From Pelagibacteraceae bacterium AG-349-L23 (lineage in GTDB: Bacteria > Pseudomonadota > Alphaproteobacteria > Pelagibacterales > Pelagibacteraceae), in the NCBI GenBank assembly GCA_003281045.1, contig QCDD01000002.1:1-64000 (forward strand): DNA of 64,000 bases, read 5' to 3'. Positions 35,938-44,008 of this stretch are shown piece after piece. The translations under genes and the position numbers were made by a program. The notes under the pieces were generated by a model. The model was not told where the DNA came from, searched no databases, and saw only the letters and a program-made list of their open reading frames with translations. Each line of letters begins with the position of its first letter. The first letter of the stretch is position 1.

Positions 35938-36411
35938 ATGATCGAACAAATTTATGCTTACTTTACAATTGAAATTCTCTACTTCTGGGTGAATTTAGGA
36001 GTTTTGCCTTTTTGGTTAGTATTAATATTTTTTCCACAATCAAACTTTACAAAATATTTTGTTACTTCTATTTTTCCAATCACATTATTAGGAGGTGCTT
36101 ACATATTTGTGCTTTATAAAGCTTATTTAAGTGCTTATGATTTCGATAGTAATTTTGAATTATATTTAAGTATTAGTAATTTATCAGGTTTGTTTTCAAG
36201 TAATATTTTTTTAATGTTATTTTGGATCCACTTTGTATCAATTAATTTATTTGTCGGTGGCTGGATTGTTAGAGACTCACAAAAGTTTTTTATAAATAAG
36301 GTTCTTGTTGGCATCCCATTAATAATCACTTATTTAATTGGTCCTTTAGGCATCTTTATTTATTGGCTGATTAGAATATTTTACGCAAAAAGTGTTAACC
36401 TATATGAGTAA
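35938..36411 (+). CDS. ABA4-like (DUF4281) membrane protein
   Basis: A 157-residue protein with four predicted spans. The ABA4 hallmark is visible: NIFLMLFWIHFVSINLFVGGWIVRDSQ, with the conserved His and Trp, followed by PLIITYLIGPLGIFIYWLIR. Plant ABA4 is needed for neoxanthin formation; bacterial homologues are of unknown function but often accompany carotenoid or membrane-lipid genes. It overlaps the next gene by 8 bases. Confidence 0.78.
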   Translation: MIEQIYAYFTIEILYFWVNLGVLPFWLVLIFFPQSNFTKYFVTSIFPITLLGGAYIFVLYKAYLSAYDFDSNFELYLSISNLSGLFSSNIFLMLFWIHFVSINLFVGGWIVRDSQKFFINKVLVGIPLIITYLIGPLGIFIYWLIRIFYAKSVNLYE

Positions 36412-36988
36412 AATCATCGATTTTTACTTCGATTTTATTAGTCCATATTCTTACATTGCCTATAAAAAAATTAAATCAATGCAGAATAAAAATGGGGTTG
36501 ATTTTAATTATAAACCTATTTTGCTAGGTGGTTTACATAAGTTAGGTAACATAACTGCTCCTGCTTTTAATGAACGAAAAATGAAAAATATGAAGAATGA
36601 TTGCGAAATTATAGCTAACAAAAATAATATATCTTTTAAATGGAACGAAAAATTTCCGATTAATACCCTTTACTTAATGAGAGGATTTATTTCAATCGAT
36701 GCAAATAAAAAAAGTGAATACTTTGATATTTGTTTTGATGCCTATTGGAAAAATAATATAGATATATCAATCGAAGCTAACGTAAACGAAATTTTAGATA
36801 ATTGTAAAATTGATAAAAAAAAATTTTTTGAAGATATAAGTAATCAAAAAGTAAAAGATGAATTAAAAAGTTTAACTGACAAAGCTTTTCAAAATGACGT
36901 ATTCGGTGCTCCAACCTTCATAGTCAACAATAAACTTTTTTGGGGACAAGATAGACTTGAATATGCTTTAGAAGAGTGTATTTCTTAA
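36404..36988 (+). CDS. DsbA-fold 2-hydroxychromene-2-carboxylate isomerase-like protein
   Basis: A 194-residue kappa-class GST/DsbA family protein. The N-terminal FYFDFISPYSYIAYKK has Ser in the position that activates glutathione. FNERKMKNMKND and NTLYLMRGFI follow, and the C-terminal GAPTFIVNNKLFWGQDRLEY is diagnostic. Family enzymes isomerise hydroxychromene carboxylates or act as glutathione transferases; the substrate here is unknown. An upstream GTG (36392) is in frame, but ATG 36404 (MSKIIDFYFDF) is the conserved start. Stop interlocks with the convergent rhodanese gene. Confidence 0.85.
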   Translation: MSKIIDFYFDFISPYSYIAYKKIKSMQNKNGVDFNYKPILLGGLHKLGNITAPAFNERKMKNMKNDCEIIANKNNISFKWNEKFPINTLYLMRGFISIDANKKSEYFDICFDAYWKNNIDISIEANVNEILDNCKIDKKKFFEDISNQKVKDELKSLTDKAFQNDVFGAPTFIVNNKLFWGQDRLEYALEECIS

Positions 36989-37368
36989 ACAATCTTAAAT
37001 TTACTATTTCTAATAGATCCAAACCCACCATCAATGTGTGAAACTTTTTCAAACCCCATATCTTTAAGAGTTTTTGCAGCCAATGCTGATCTCATACCGC
37101 CAGCACAGAAAAGAACCATTTCTTTATTCATATCTAATTTTCCATCTTTAAAATATGGACTATCAGGATCTAACCAAAATTCTAACATTCCTCGCGGAAT
37201 ATGATTTGAATTTTCAACTCGCCCATCTCTTTCAAGTTCTCTTATATCTCTAATATCAATTAGATTACATTTATCTTCATTCATCATTGATAATGCTTCG
37301 TCTGGTGAAATTGTTTTAATTTCGCTTAAAGCTTCTGTGACTAATGTTTTTGACGATTTTATATTCAT
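36985..37368 (-). CDS. Rhodanese-domain protein (sulfurtransferase-like)
   Basis: A 127-residue single rhodanese domain. NLIDIRDIRELERDGRVENSNHIPRGMLEFW is the CH2A/CH2B region, and the active-site Cys lies in MVLFCAGGMRSALAAKTL. The loop C-A-G-G-M-R-S fits thiosulfate- or persulfide-handling single-domain enzymes. Cytoplasmic, no signal peptide. It shares a TTAA stop overlap with the convergent isomerase gene and may be involved in persulfide transfer. Confidence 0.88.
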   Translation of the reverse strand: MNIKSSKTLVTEALSEIKTISPDEALSMMNEDKCNLIDIRDIRELERDGRVENSNHIPRGMLEFWLDPDSPYFKDGKLDMNKEMVLFCAGGMRSALAAKTLKDMGFEKVSHIDGGFGSIRNSKFKIV

Positions 37369-37415
37369 AGAACTAAATTTATTATATAGTTTTTTTTGAA
37401 ATCACATAAATAAAA

Positions 37416-38402
37416 ATGAATAAAATTTGTATCGTTTATACACATCATAAATTAGGTGATTTAATCTGGCAATTACCCTACATAAAAGCTATAAGTCAAC
37501 ATCATCAAACAAATATAGATTTAATTGTCAGAGAAAAAACTCAAGCCCAAAATATTCTTAAAGACTTAAAACATATAAATCAAATTTTTTATAATGATTT
37601 TAGAAAAGGTTTATTTTATTGGATTGATGTATTCAAATTAATAAAAGTATTTAAATCTGAGAAATATGATTTTGTTTATATATTAGATAAAGTCAATAAA
37701 CCTGCCATCGCAGCTAAAATAGCAAAAATTAAGAATATTATTGGACCGGGATTTAAAAACCAAAAGAAATGGCTTACTGTTAAAAATTTTCTTAATGAGG
37801 AGGATCTAAAATTAAATTATTCTGAAAGATCTCAAAAACTACTTAAGATTAATTCGATAACAATAGAGAATAAATATCCAAATTTGGAAATTGATGTTGA
37901 GAGTCTCAAAAAAAACAATTCGGACCTTCTTGTTGATGGAAAGAAAATTGCTTTTGGGGTCGATTCTTTTGAAGATTACAAAATGTGGTATGAGGAAGAT
38001 TTTATCAAACTTGCGGATCTTTTGTTCGAAAAAAAATTATTTGATTACATATATCTTATTTGTAGCCCTGAAAAATCTCACATTGCAAAAAAAATAATTG
38101 CTGAGTCTAATAAAAATTATTTTATCGATTGTTCTAATAAAGATCTACAAGGAGTAATATTAGCAATAAAAAATTCAGATTTTTTTCTTGGAAATAATTC
38201 AGGTCCATTAAATCTTGCAGCTGCTCTTGGAATTAAATCATTTGGATTAATTGCCAATGACCCAGTGAGTGAGCTAAAATATAGTAAAATTATTCCAATA
38301 GTTCCAACGGATTATGTGGATAATGTTTGGTATAGGGACAGAAATGGGATGAAAAATCTTAAGTCAGATGAAGTGTTTAATCAGGTGATTGAAAATTTGT
38401 AA
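37416..38402 (+). CDS. Glycosyltransferase family 9 (heptosyltransferase-like)
   Basis: A 328-residue GT-B enzyme of the ADP-heptose:LPS heptosyltransferase family. The N-terminal HHKLGDLIWQLPYIKAI replaces the usual GDxxxxxP motif. The C-terminal FFLGNNSGPLNLAAALGIKSFGLI is the donor-sugar-binding signature. It transfers a sugar to lipopolysaccharide core or a related surface glycan. A bidirectional-looking terminator follows 20 bases after the stop. No other LPS core gene is adjacent. Confidence 0.85.
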   Translation: MNKICIVYTHHKLGDLIWQLPYIKAISQHHQTNIDLIVREKTQAQNILKDLKHINQIFYNDFRKGLFYWIDVFKLIKVFKSEKYDFVYILDKVNKPAIAAKIAKIKNIIGPGFKNQKKWLTVKNFLNEEDLKLNYSERSQKLLKINSITIENKYPNLEIDVESLKKNNSDLLVDGKKIAFGVDSFEDYKMWYEEDFIKLADLLFEKKLFDYIYLICSPEKSHIAKKIIAESNKNYFIDCSNKDLQGVILAIKNSDFFLGNNSGPLNLAAALGIKSFGLIANDPVSELKYSKIIPIVPTDYVDNVWYRDRNGMKNLKSDEVFNQVIENL

Positions 38403-38423
38403 TCATTTAAGTTTTATGAAAAT

Positions 38424-38457
38424 AAAAAAAGCCCCTTGAGGGAGGGGCTTTTTTTTC
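38424..38457. terminator. Bidirectional intrinsic terminator
   Basis: A-run, GCCCC (38431-38435), 8-base loop, GGGGC (38444-38448), then eight T. With A-tract on the left and T-tract on the right it can serve the plus-strand GT9 gene and, in reverse, the minus-strand amtB transcript. Confidence 0.9.
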
Positions 38458-38485
38458 GTTTAACTAACTTTAAGAGAGAATTTTA

Positions 38486-38535
38486 GGGACCCTTCGATGA
38501 GTAATCGCGGAGATACACAGAGAGCGAAGAGTCCC
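38486..38535 (-). ncRNA. Structured RNA element downstream of amtB
   Basis: Thirteen bases after the amtB stop, the minus-strand transcript can form an 11-pair stem GGGACTCTTCG/CGAAGGGTCCC enclosing an inner stem GTATC/GATTAC with a TCCGC loop and one bulged base. One outer pair is G-U on the minus strand but an A-C mismatch on the plus strand, which argues the RNA is read from the minus strand. GC-rich compared with surroundings. Function unknown: 3'-end stabiliser, sRNA or part of a double terminator. Confidence 0.5.
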
Positions 38536-38548
38536 TTATTGTTAACAA

Positions 38549-39850
38549 TTAGTCACGTATTGCATATGCAATCACGCCAGTTTCAGTGACATCAGTACCT
38601 TTGGTTTCACCTTCTTTACTTAACCTTAGGCCAATTGTTGCCTTAATAGCGCTAAACACTATGTAAGCTACAATAAACACAAATATGTTTACTGATAATA
38701 CACCGATCAACTGAGTACTAAAATTTGCACCAGAATTTGTTGCAGGCACAATCAACGTACCCCAAATTCCAGCAAATAAGTGAGCAGGAATAGCACCAAC
38801 TACATCATCAATTTTTAATGAGAATAATAGTTTAGTACCATACACTACGATTAATCCACCCACAGCACCAATTAAAATTGCAGCAAATGGTGATGGTAAT
38901 AATGGTTCTGCAGTTACAGCAACCAAACCACCGATACATCCATTTAACATTTGAACTACGTCAGTTTTACCAAAATGCAATCTTGTTATAACTGCTGCAC
39001 CCATAACACCACCTGCACCAGCAAGGAATGTGTTAATAAATATTTTAGATACAGCGATTGCATCAGTAGCTGTTCCCAATGCTAATTGTGAACCACCATT
39101 AAATCCAAACCAACCTAGCCATAAAATAAATACTCCAATTGTTACTAATGGTATTGATGATGCTGCAAACGGTTTAAGTGGCGCTGGAGCCCCAGATTTA
39201 GTAAATCTTCCTAATCTTGGACCAATTATCATTGCACCAGCTAAAGCAGCTGCACCACCGGTTGAGTGTACTAAGGTTGAACCAGCAAAATCAGAAAATC
39301 CTAACTCTGCTAACCAGCCTCCACCCCACTGCCAACCCATTACGATTGGATAAATAATTCCTGATAGAACTGCAGCAAATGTAAAGAATGGCCATAGCTT
39401 AATTCTTTCAGCCATTGTACCTGATACGATTGAAACAGTAGTTGCACAGAATACCATTTGGAAATACCAATCTGAACCATCGGAATAACCTGTATCTATT
39501 TTACTGCCATCTGCCCATGGAATAAATTTTCCAATATATCCACCTGGACTGATACCGTAAGCTAAGTTATAACCTACAAGCCAGAACATTATACCTGCAA
39601 TTGAGAATAAACCTATATTTTTTGCACAAATAACGGATACACTTTTTGATGTAACCATTCCAGACTCTAGCATAGCAAAACCACATGCCATGAACATTAC
39701 TAGAAATCCACAAATCAAAAATAATAAGGTATTAAAAATAAAACCTACTTCAGCAGAAACTGTTGTATCTGCCATACCTGCACTACTCATGTTCAATAAA
39801 AAAATTAAACTAATAAGTGGCGCACTTATTTTTTTTATTAATTTAGTCAT
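38549..39850 (-). CDS. amtB: Ammonium transporter AmtB
   Basis: A 433-residue ammonium channel with a signal-like first segment (MTKLIKKISAPLISLIFLLNM) and eleven further spans. The twin pore histidines lie in STLVHSTGGAAAL and GAIPAHLFAGIWG. The signatures DFAGSTLVHSTGG and FNGGSQLALG are typical. Imports ammonium, the main nitrogen source of open-ocean oligotrophs; amt genes are normally induced on nitrogen limitation. No adjacent glnK is present. An inverted repeat lies about 75-90 bases upstream of the start. Confidence 0.96.
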   Translation of the reverse strand: MTKLIKKISAPLISLIFLLNMSSAGMADTTVSAEVGFIFNTLLFLICGFLVMFMACGFAMLESGMVTSKSVSVICAKNIGLFSIAGIMFWLVGYNLAYGISPGGYIGKFIPWADGSKIDTGYSDGSDWYFQMVFCATTVSIVSGTMAERIKLWPFFTFAAVLSGIIYPIVMGWQWGGGWLAELGFSDFAGSTLVHSTGGAAALAGAMIIGPRLGRFTKSGAPAPLKPFAASSIPLVTIGVFILWLGWFGFNGGSQLALGTATDAIAVSKIFINTFLAGAGGVMGAAVITRLHFGKTDVVQMLNGCIGGLVAVTAEPLLPSPFAAILIGAVGGLIVVYGTKLLFSLKIDDVVGAIPAHLFAGIWGTLIVPATNSGANFSTQLIGVLSVNIFVFIVAYIVFSAIKATIGLRLSKEGETKGTDVTETGVIAYAIRD

Positions 39851-39923
39851 AAGACCTCCCTGTTATTGAGAAAGTTTGTATTTTAATAATTCCTAAAAAC
39901 TAACGCTGATTATGAAAATTGGG

Positions 39924-39940
39924 TATGCAGATTTTGCATA
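39924..39940. promoter_or_regulatory. Inverted repeat upstream of amtB
   Basis: TATGCAGATTTTGCATA (6+5+6) lies 74 bases before the amtB start codon, next to the HU terminator. It is a candidate operator for nitrogen control. It is not a convincing NtrC box (which has TGCACC-type arms) and the sigma54 GG-N10-GC spacing is absent. Confidence 0.35.
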
Positions 39941-39945
39941 TAGAA

Positions 39946-39977
39946 ACAGCCTTAACGCTTTTTGACGTTAAGGCTGT
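39946..39977 (-). terminator. Terminator hairpin after HU gene
   Basis: ACAGCCTTAACG (39946-39957) and CGTTAAGGCTGT (39966-39977) form a perfect 12-pair stem with an 8-base loop, starting 9 bases after the HU gene stop on the minus strand. The T-tract is short, but position and strength support transcription termination. Confidence 0.8.
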
Positions 39978-39985
39978 AAAATTAA

Positions 39986-40261
39986 CTATTTATTGAATAC
40001 TTCTTTTAAAGCTTTGGCAGGTAAGAATTTAACCTTTTGCGATGCAGCAATTTGAATTTGCTCACCAGTTCTAGGGTTTCTTCCAACTCTCGCTTTTCTC
40101 TTAGCCACTTTATATGTACCAAATCCTGCAATTTTGACTGAATCATCAGCTTTTAGTGCATCTAAAATAGTGTTGGTAATCGTGTCAAAAGTTCTTTCAG
40201 CATCAGCTTTACTTAGGTTTAAAGCGCCTGATAATTTGACAACTAATTGTTTTTTGTTCAT
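39986..40261 (-). CDS. HU-family DNA-binding protein
   Basis: A 91-residue nucleoid protein of the HU/IHF family. The DNA-binding arm has GFGTYKVAKRKARVGRNPRTGEQI, which carries the conserved Arg-Asn-Pro that intercalates DNA. N-terminal helices begin MNKKQLVVKLSGALNLSKADAER. It bends DNA and compacts the chromosome. It is monocistronic, with an inverted repeat 34 bases upstream and a strong hairpin downstream. Confidence 0.96.
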   Translation of the reverse strand: MNKKQLVVKLSGALNLSKADAERTFDTITNTILDALKADDSVKIAGFGTYKVAKRKARVGRNPRTGEQIQIAASQKVKFLPAKALKEVFNK

Positions 40262-40294
40262 TTTAGCTCCGGTTTTATTAGGTTAATTACCATC

Positions 40295-40315
40295 TTTATC
40301 AAAAGTATTGATAAA
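40295..40315. promoter_or_regulatory. Inverted repeat upstream of HU gene
   Basis: TTTATCAA (40295-40302) and TTGATAAA (40308-40315) are perfect 8-base arms around a 5-base spacer, 34 bases upstream of the HU ATG. It could be an operator or leader hairpin. The remaining gap up to 40413 shows no other clear structure. Confidence 0.35.
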
Positions 40316-40413
40316 TCAAGCCTTTTTTTAGTATCTAGCTCAAAGTTATACACAATATCTGGTATAGTAAAAAAACCGTAATTTTAAAGGGTTATTTGAA
40401 GATATAAATTTAA

Positions 40414-41526
40414 TTAACTAAATAAGCCAAGATCTTTGAGATCATTAAATGTGGTAAATATCATTAAAGTTAAGAGCAAAAACATCCCGATTCGAAAAAA
40501 ACTCTCTTGCGTTTTTTGTGATAAAGGACGTCCCAACACCTTTTCGAAAGCATAAAACATCAAATGACCTCCATCCAACATTGGTATCGGAAATAAATTA
40601 ATTAATCCTAAACTTATAGAAATGTAAGCCATCATGCTAATAAATGCCAACAAACCAAACTCTGCTACTTGACCTGAAATTTTAGCAATTCTAATTGGTC
40701 CACCAAGTTGTGAGGTATCAGCCTTTCCAAAAATCATCGCACCTATATATTTAAGTGAGGATATACTCACAAAATACACCTCATTTGCTGCGTGGTATAC
40801 AGCTTGTGCGGGACCTAATTTTACATGATTTATCTCGTTGTTGTAAGCGCTTAATTTAATTCCAACGATCCTTTTGTTAATCTTATTTCCAAGATTATCT
40901 TCACTTAAAACCATTTTAGGTTTTACTTTTAATAATATTTCGTCATATGAACGTTTAACCTTAAAATTTATAAAATCATCTGTTGATAAAGTTATAAATT
41001 TAGAAACATCCATAATACTTTTAACTTCATTTCCATCTATCTCTAAAATAATATCATTTTGTTTCAAACCACCAATCATTGCGGGACTATCTTTTTGTAC
41101 CTCATTGATCATTGCAGGAGTAAAATCTTTTCCTGCAAAAGTATAAATAGAAAAGAAAATTAGTAATGCGAGTAAGAAGTTTGCTAATGGTCCACCAAAA
41201 ACAATTAAAGCTCTTTGATATAGTGGTTTTAAAACGAATAATTTTTTTCTGTCTTCTTCATTATACTTTTCAATTAATTTTTCTTGGTCAGCTTGGGAAA
41301 AGACATTTCGATCTCCAAAGAATTTTACATACCCACCAAGAGGTATCCAACAAATTTTCCATCTTGTTCCAGATTTATCATTCCAACCAAATATCTCTTT
41401 TCCAAATCCAATTGAAAAATCAGTTACTGCAACACCATATCTTTTTGCAAAATAATAATGGCCGTATTCATGGATGAATACCACAATCATAATAAGTATC
41501 AAAAATGGTAAAACATAATCTATCAT
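40414..41526 (-). CDS. rseP: Intramembrane site-2 metalloprotease RseP
   Basis: A 370-residue M50 protease that cleaves transmembrane segments, notably of the anti-sigma factor RseA in E. coli. The zinc motif HEYGH is at residues 19-23, in the first membrane helix. One PDZ domain (about 125-190, GGLKQNDIILEIDGNEV) is visible, and the third ligand lies in INLFPIPMLDGGHLMFY. Only one clear PDZ is seen; E. coli has two. Start ATG 41526 follows the TPR gene by 1 base. The usual bamA and dxr neighbours are not here. Confidence 0.93.
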   Translation of the reverse strand: MIDYVLPFLILIMIVVFIHEYGHYYFAKRYGVAVTDFSIGFGKEIFGWNDKSGTRWKICWIPLGGYVKFFGDRNVFSQADQEKLIEKYNEEDRKKLFVLKPLYQRALIVFGGPLANFLLALLIFFSIYTFAGKDFTPAMINEVQKDSPAMIGGLKQNDIILEIDGNEVKSIMDVSKFITLSTDDFINFKVKRSYDEILLKVKPKMVLSEDNLGNKINKRIVGIKLSAYNNEINHVKLGPAQAVYHAANEVYFVSISSLKYIGAMIFGKADTSQLGGPIRIAKISGQVAEFGLLAFISMMAYISISLGLINLFPIPMLDGGHLMFYAFEKVLGRPLSQKTQESFFRIGMFLLLTLMIFTTFNDLKDLGLFS

Positions 41527-41527
41527 C

Positions 41528-42076
41528 TTAGATGGATTGTTTTTTAATTAATTCTTTAATTTGATTTATCATCATATCTGGTGATCTCATTGTGGGATAT
41601 ATCTCTTTAGCTTTTTCATAACTCTTAATTGCCTTATTATAATTTTTTAATTGAATATTTACAAGACCTTGTCCAGCAAGAGCGCCGAAATGCCTTTTTT
41701 CTAATTCTAAAACTTTATCAATATCTTTTTGCGACTTTTCAAAATTACCAGATAAATAGAATACAGTTGCGCGTTTATTCCATGCCTCAGCCCATAATGG
41801 ATCTAAATTTATTGCTTTAGAAAATATATCTATTGCTTGATTATATTTCGATTGATTTACTAAACTTGATCCTTCATTTAATAACATTGTTAAACTTTCA
41901 TCATTTGGATGTGTGCTCCATAGTTGCCAAATTTCTTGTTCAACTTTATATGCGGCCGAGTAATTCTGAGTTTTTAAATCATCAAACAATTGATTTAGTT
42001 TTTTAATTCTTTCATCTGCAATTGAATTATTTAAATATGAAAATACAATTATAAAAATGATAAAAATTTTTTTCAT
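41528..42076 (-). CDS. TPR-repeat periplasmic protein
   Basis: A 182-residue protein with a signal peptide (MKKIFIIFIIVFSYLNNSIA) followed by tetratricopeptide repeats. Examples are YNQAIDIFSKAINLDPLWAEAWNKRATVFYLSGNFEKSQKD and GLVNIQLKNYNKAIKSYEKA. TPR proteins mediate protein-protein contacts; specific partner unknown. It lies 1 base upstream of rseP on the same strand, suggesting linked roles in envelope homeostasis, as inference. Confidence 0.88.
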   Translation of the reverse strand: MKKIFIIFIIVFSYLNNSIADERIKKLNQLFDDLKTQNYSAAYKVEQEIWQLWSTHPNDESLTMLLNEGSSLVNQSKYNQAIDIFSKAINLDPLWAEAWNKRATVFYLSGNFEKSQKDIDKVLELEKRHFGALAGQGLVNIQLKNYNKAIKSYEKAKEIYPTMRSPDMMINQIKELIKKQSI

Positions 42077-42081
42077 CAGAA

Positions 42082-42246
42082 TTAAAAGTATAATAAAATC
42101 AGCACTGTTAATACAAATAAAAAGGCTGCAGTTAAAATAACTAAATTAATTTTAACTTTAAATTTTTGGTAAATTTTCTCATTAATCTTTTCCCAAAAAA
42201 GAACTATCAAAAAGAATATGACTGCAGGAATTATAAATTTAAGCAT
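42082..42246 (-). CDS. Small two-span membrane protein, 54 residues
   Basis: ATG at 42246 opens a 54-codon frame. Hydrophobic stretches at about 4-17 (FIIPAVIFFLIVLF) and 34-54 (LVILTAAFLFVLTVLILLYF) flank a basic loop EKINEKIYQKFKVK. It lies 6 bases after the RamB-like gene (same strand) and 5 bases before the TPR gene. No family recognised. Tight packing between neighbours and hydrophobic design suggest a genuine small gene. Confidence 0.58.
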   Translation of the reverse strand: MLKFIIPAVIFFLIVLFWEKINEKIYQKFKVKINLVILTAAFLFVLTVLILLYF

Positions 42247-42252
42247 ATTTTT

Positions 42253-43683
42253 TTAATTTTTATCACCTACATAAACTGAAACACCTCTCAGATTTATGTC
42301 GACATCAAATTTTTTATGTAAGGGAGGAAAAGCTCTTTGAGAACAATCTAATCTATCGCAGGTTCTACATGACACACCTATTGGAATTTCTGATGACTTT
42401 TCACTCAAGTTAACATTTTCAGTGTATACAAAATCTTTAGCATATTTAGCTTCACATCCTAACCCTATAGACAAAATACTTTTTGCTTTTCCAAATCTTC
42501 CAATCCCTTTTTCAACAGTTCGTGCAATACAAACATATTTTTCGCCATTGGTCATTTTACTTACAGCGCTTTGAATAACTCCAGGTCTTGTAAATGCAGA
42601 ATAAACATTCCATCTTGGACACGCACCACCATATCGTGGGATCTCAATTCCAGACAAAGAAAATCTTTTAGAAATATTTCCAGCCATATCAACCCTTAAA
42701 AAATGAAATGGAATTCCGGGTAGTTTTGGATCTTGCAAACAGGTTACTCTATGGGCTACTTGTTCAAAAGATGTTGCAAAAGTATTTTGTAATAATTCAA
42801 GATCGTATTTAAGTTTTTTACACTCTGAATGAAAAAGTTTGTAAGGCATTAATATTGCAGCACCACAATAATTAAGCAAAGCAATTTTAGTTAATTTTTT
42901 AGACTCTTCTGACGGAAAAGTAAATTTGGTTAAATAATCATCAATTTCTTTAATTGCTCCCTCTTGTGCAATTTGTGCAGCTGCATGAAGTTTTTTTGTT
43001 TCAAGAGAACTATAATCACTCAACAGAAGTTCTTTTTTACTTTTGTTATAAATTTTAGAAAAAGGTTTGTTTTCTTCTGGAATAACATCTTTGACAATAA
43101 TGTCATATTCAGATTTTAAATGATCACAAAGAGCAACATATCTTGTACGATTATTTTTTTGAACTTTTTCAAAAACTTTATTGGCAAAATCCTCTAATTT
43201 TGGAAAATAGTTTTTATTTTCTTGAAGAAAGTCAGAAATAACTTCACCTGGAAATGAGTTCTTTCTATTATCAACAATTTTTCCAGAAATTTTTTCAATC
43301 TTATTTACTAATTCATGGTCTTTTTTTTTTAAAATATCTCCTAATCTTACAATTGCTTTTCCAATTTTTGGATTAGTCCCCACAAGATCTTTGACCTCTG
43401 GCCCCAAAATATCAAGATCCTCAAATAATTTATCATCTAAAATTTCTGATAATGTATTTTCTAAATTTACGTCATCTTTTGATGTTAATTGAGAAAGTTC
43501 GATATTTAACTTTTCGCAAATTTTTAAAAGTAGATCCCCATCAATTTTTCTTTTCCCCCCCTCGATTAAATTTAAATAACTAGGAGAAATATTTATTTCT
43601 TGAGCAAGTTTATTTGCTTGAAGACCCAGTTGACGTCTAAAAGCCTTGATTTTTGGTCCTATTTTTAAATCATTTTGACTCAT
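42253..43683 (-). CDS. XRE-family regulator with ScfR/RamB-type sensor domain
   Basis: A 476-residue transcription factor. The N-terminal helix-turn-helix (about 8-62) is KIGPKIKAFRRQLGLQANKLAQEINISPSYLNLIEGGKR. A helical middle region and a long C-terminal ScfRs-type domain (COG3800/DUF2083) follow, with PRWNVYSAFTRPG and a cysteine cluster CRTCDRLDC near the end. RamB and ScfR regulate the glyoxylate bypass and propionate or acetate use. The gene is divergent from isocitrate lyase across an operator-like repeat array, matching a RamB role; ligand sensing by acyl-CoA is inference. Confidence 0.88.
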   Translation of the reverse strand: MSQNDLKIGPKIKAFRRQLGLQANKLAQEINISPSYLNLIEGGKRKIDGDLLLKICEKLNIELSQLTSKDDVNLENTLSEILDDKLFEDLDILGPEVKDLVGTNPKIGKAIVRLGDILKKKDHELVNKIEKISGKIVDNRKNSFPGEVISDFLQENKNYFPKLEDFANKVFEKVQKNNRTRYVALCDHLKSEYDIIVKDVIPEENKPFSKIYNKSKKELLLSDYSSLETKKLHAAAQIAQEGAIKEIDDYLTKFTFPSEESKKLTKIALLNYCGAAILMPYKLFHSECKKLKYDLELLQNTFATSFEQVAHRVTCLQDPKLPGIPFHFLRVDMAGNISKRFSLSGIEIPRYGGACPRWNVYSAFTRPGVIQSAVSKMTNGEKYVCIARTVEKGIGRFGKAKSILSIGLGCEAKYAKDFVYTENVNLSEKSSEIPIGVSCRTCDRLDCSQRAFPPLHKKFDVDINLRGVSVYVGDKN

Positions 43684-43691
43684 ATTTTCTA

Positions 43692-43795
43692 TTTGTAAAT
43701 TTTGTAAATTTATATTTACAATTATTTTCCTTAATTTACAAGCTTTTTATCCTTTTTTGTAGATTTTGTAAATTTTGTAAATTATAAGATTTACA
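43692..43795. promoter_or_regulatory. Array of TTTGTAAA operator-like repeats
   Basis: TTTGTAAA occurs at 43692 and 43701, and again at 43756 (TTTGTAGA), 43765 and 43774, each with a 9-base period. Inverted copies TTTACAA are at 43715 and 43735, and TTTACAT at 43790. The array fills the gap between the RamB-like gene and the plus-strand genes leading to isocitrate lyase. It resembles the Corynebacterium RamB box, which also uses TTTGCAAA-type half-sites. Likely the regulator's own binding region and autoregulatory site. Confidence 0.65.
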
Positions 43796-43956
43796 TGATT
43801 GATAAACAAAAAAACACAGAAAATGAGGCTCAAATCATAAAAAATGAAGACCTTGCTAGACATAATAGCAGAGGAATTTACATGAGAGATGATCATTGTG
43901 ATTGGGGTTCAAGTGGAATGAAAGATTTAGTTGAGACTCTTAACGACTCTAACTAA
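43795..43956 (+). CDS. Small acidic protein upstream of isocitrate lyase, 53 residues
   Basis: ATG 43795 directly follows the repeat array. The frame reads 53 codons to TAA 43956, with product start MIDKQKNTENEAQIIKNEDL and the tail WGSSGMKDLVETLNDSN. It contains one Cys and one Trp (HCDWGSS). No family recognised. The gap to the aceA ATG is 52 bases, so the two are likely co-transcribed under the same regulator. An alternative view is that it is a leader frame rather than a functional protein. Confidence 0.55.
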   Translation: MIDKQKNTENEAQIIKNEDLARHNSRGIYMRDDHCDWGSSGMKDLVETLNDSN

Positions 43957-44008
43957 ATTCAATTTTACTTTTTCATTTTAATTTTAACTTCTGAGGTAAC
44001 TACAAATT

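Noticed and set aside
39915..39945. Possible sigma54 promoter or NtrC box near amtB
   Set aside because: GG and GC elements are not 10 bases apart and the arms lack TGCACC; kept only as an inverted repeat.
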